This document shows positions 11,474 through 12,898 of a DNA stretch of 12,898 nucleotides, in pieces. Each line of letters starts with the position of its first letter. The stretch's first letter is position 1. A program made the translations under genes and the position numbers. The notes under the pieces are model-generated. The model worked only from the letters and a program-made list of their open reading frames with translations, searched no databases and had not been told where the DNA came from. This stretch comes from Treponema sp. UBA4326 (GTDB lineage: Bacteria > Spirochaetota > Spirochaetia > Treponematales > Treponemataceae): NCBI GenBank assembly GCA_002393835.1, contig DGTW01000039.1, positions 1-12,898 of the forward strand, in the 5' to 3' direction.

Positions 11474-12715
11474 ATGACAGTAACAATTAAACCACAGCAA
11501 AATTCAAAAATTGCAGTCTTTTTATCAAAAGGTTTTACAGAACCAGTTCTGAATGCAGTCCGTAATACACCCGAGCGCAAATGGAATAGTGAACAAAAAA
11601 CATGGTTTATTCCGAATACACAAAAACACCTCGATCTACTTCTGAATAATCTTTACAATACAGGCTTATTCAATTCTGAAAATAAAGAAGAACATAAAGC
11701 ACCATTACAATCAAAAATCGAAATAAACTCTCAACAAAACATAAATAACACAGAGACTGATTTCAAAAAAGAAATTGAACAGGTCAAAACAATTCTCATT
11801 ACAAAGCATTACAGTCCACGCACAATCGAAAGCTACACAAAATGGATTAAATCATTTCTTTCCATATATGAGAACCAATTTGAGAATTTATCACAAAAAC
11901 ATATAAATGATTATCTTTCAAATCTTGCAGTAAAATATCATGTAAGCCCTTCTACTCAAAATCAGGCAATGAGCGCTTTGTTATTTTATTTCAGATATAT
12001 AAAACACGAAAAACTTGCCAACCTTTCTGAAGTTACCCATGCAAAGAAAAAAGAAAGGATTCCTGTAGTTTTTAGCAGAGATGAAGTTCTAAAAGTTATC
12101 GAAAAATTAGATGGAAGTAAAAAACTGATTGCAAAACTACTCTATGGAACTGGAATGCGACTAAACGAAGCACTTTCCTTGCGAATTTTAGACATTGATT
12201 TTGACAGAAATGAAATAATAATCCGCCACGGAAAAGGAGACAAAGACCGCCACGTAATGCTTCCCCAGAAACTTATCACGGAAATCAAAAATCATATCGA
12301 AGCAGTTCGTAAACTTCATCAAAAAGATTTGCATGAAGGATGGGGAGCCGTAAGCATGCCTGGTGCTCTGTCCTCAAAATATCCTGCTGGTTGTAAAGAT
12401 TTTAAATGGCAATGGCTCTTTCCGCAAAAGAACCGTTGGAAAAATCAAACAACAAAAGAAGAAGGCCGCTGGCATTTAGACGAAAGCCTTATGCAAAGAG
12501 CAGTAAAACTAGCCGTTGCTGAAGCAGGGATAAATAAAAATGCAAGCTGCCATACCTTCCGGCACTCATTTGCAACCCATCTTCTTGAATCAGGTTACGA
12601 TATCCGCACAATCCAGGAGCTACTTGGACACAGTGATGTAAGTACAACCATGATTTACACTCATGTTTTGAACCGTGGAGCCGGTGGAGTTATAAGCCCT
12701 CTGGACAGAATATAA
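11474..12715 (+). CDS. intI: Integron integrase (tyrosine recombinase) with extra N-terminal domain
   Basis: This 413-residue protein is a tyrosine recombinase with R229 in GTGMRLNEALSLR, K254 in GKGDKDR, H360 and R363 in CHTFRHSFATHLLES, H386 in LLGHSDVSTT, and nucleophile Y395 in MIYTHVLNRG. It carries the integron-specific insert at about 297-316 (GALSSKYPAGCKDFKWQWLF) and the family ending GVISPLDRI, so it is an IntI and not a generic Xer or phage integrase. The SAM-like core-binding domain is at about 97-185. Ahead of it are about 95 additional residues; typical IntI proteins have about 320-340 in total. This part contains TPERKWNSEQKTWFIP (32-47), which resembles the HARP-type motif. 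ATG 11474 is chosen as the first ATG; an upstream TTG at 11438 lies in the putative -35 box. The gene is AT-rich compared with the phage genes, and its 3' end faces the putative attI. Confidence 0.93.
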   Translation: MTVTIKPQQNSKIAVFLSKGFTEPVLNAVRNTPERKWNSEQKTWFIPNTQKHLDLLLNNLYNTGLFNSENKEEHKAPLQSKIEINSQQNINNTETDFKKEIEQVKTILITKHYSPRTIESYTKWIKSFLSIYENQFENLSQKHINDYLSNLAVKYHVSPSTQNQAMSALLFYFRYIKHEKLANLSEVTHAKKKERIPVVFSRDEVLKVIEKLDGSKKLIAKLLYGTGMRLNEALSLRILDIDFDRNEIIIRHGKGDKDRHVMLPQKLITEIKNHIEAVRKLHQKDLHEGWGAVSMPGALSSKYPAGCKDFKWQWLFPQKNRWKNQTTKEEGRWHLDESLMQRAVKLAVAEAGINKNASCHTFRHSFATHLLESGYDIRTIQELLGHSDVSTTMIYTHVLNRGAGGVISPLDRI

Positions 12716-12726
12716 CAAGTTTATTT

Positions 12727-12845
12727 GTATCCGCATAAAAATCTATTACTTTTTCATATTTTGTTATATAATCGACATATAATGTATCTGCCATACCAGC
12801 TTATGCTGACACTTTTTGCAGTATAAGACTTTTATGCAGGATACG
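12727..12845 (+). other. Candidate attI region of the integron
   Basis: Just after intI, GTATCCGCATAAAA (12729-12742) is matched in inverted form by TTTTATGCAGGATAC (12831-12845) with one bulged base. A third, direct variant, GTATCTGCCATA, lies at 12784-12795. Between them, CTTATGCTG and CAGTATAAG form a hairpin with one G-U pair. Iterated, partly inverted binding motifs next to an integrase gene are expected of an attI site. A further GTTATGGC at 12857 followed by the hairpin CAGGC-CACTA-GCCTG may be the core or the beginning of the first cassette; its match to the GTTRRRY core is imperfect. Confidence 0.45.
12767..12783 (+). promoter_or_regulatory. Candidate cassette promoter (two TATAAT boxes)
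   Basis: Two perfect -10 boxes (TATAAT at 12767-12772 and 12778-12783) lie 52-63 bp past intI and point toward the window's right edge. The -35 regions are weak. They are placed where a Pc promoter would drive the first cassettes in an integron that has its array downstream of intI. Confidence 0.4.
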
Positions 12846-12898
12846 TAGAAATTTTGTTATGGCGACAGGCCACTAGCCTGCTTTGTAATAAAGGAAAA

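Noticed and set aside
1..12898. CRISPR array
   Set aside because: No regularly spaced direct repeats with unique spacers were seen; the repeats here are palindromic and irregular.

Overview
The window looks like a spirochaete chromosome, most likely Treponema. The grounds are an integron integrase whose 3' end, rather than its 5' end, faces the candidate attI (the inverted layout described in Treponema), short GC-rich hairpins filling the gaps between genes, weak or absent Shine-Dalgarno sites on several genes, and the character of the glutamyl-tRNA synthetase and DUF456 proteins. The genus is inferred from a reading of the sequence, not from a search.

Layout. (1) 1-2191, + strand, host genes: the 3' end of gltX, an HD-domain protein and a DUF456 membrane protein with its own promoter. 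A hairpin-rich gap (652-898) separates the first two. (2) 2192-4163, no convincing gene: degenerate repeats carrying tRNA-acceptor-like ends, a tRNA(CAU) 3' half cut at the anticodon arm with its own terminator, a 159-bp imperfect palindrome, REP-like hairpins and an AT-rich stretch with iterated GGCACAC motifs. (3) 4164-5506, - strand: an AbiEii/AbiEi type IV toxin-antitoxin pair with a clear promoter and a perfect 15-bp operator-like inverted repeat. (4) 5602-10386, - strand, prophage-like block: tail hub-like gene (with a probable amber interruption), coiled-coil membrane protein, NlpC/P60-like endolysin, holin, and two overlapping spanin-like genes ending at a strong terminator, then a small unknown gene and a D5/P4-type SF3 helicase. 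(5) 10472-11218, + strand: a divergent gene, possibly tail-tube-like, with its own terminator. (6) 11474-12715, + strand: an integron integrase with an unusual N-terminal domain, followed by a candidate attI/cassette-promoter region to the window end.

How it fits together. The phage-like block shows tail, lysis and replication functions but no terminase, portal, capsid or tape measure, and the tail hub gene is the first gene of its strand. It therefore looks like a rearranged or degraded prophage, or part of a larger mobile island. The tRNA 3' half near 2.65 kb is a natural candidate for one end of an integrated element extending rightward. AbiE may be defence or stabilisation cargo of that element. 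The AT-rich integron integrase next to the GC-richer phage genes suggests a separate origin. Any cassette array would lie mostly beyond the right edge of the window.
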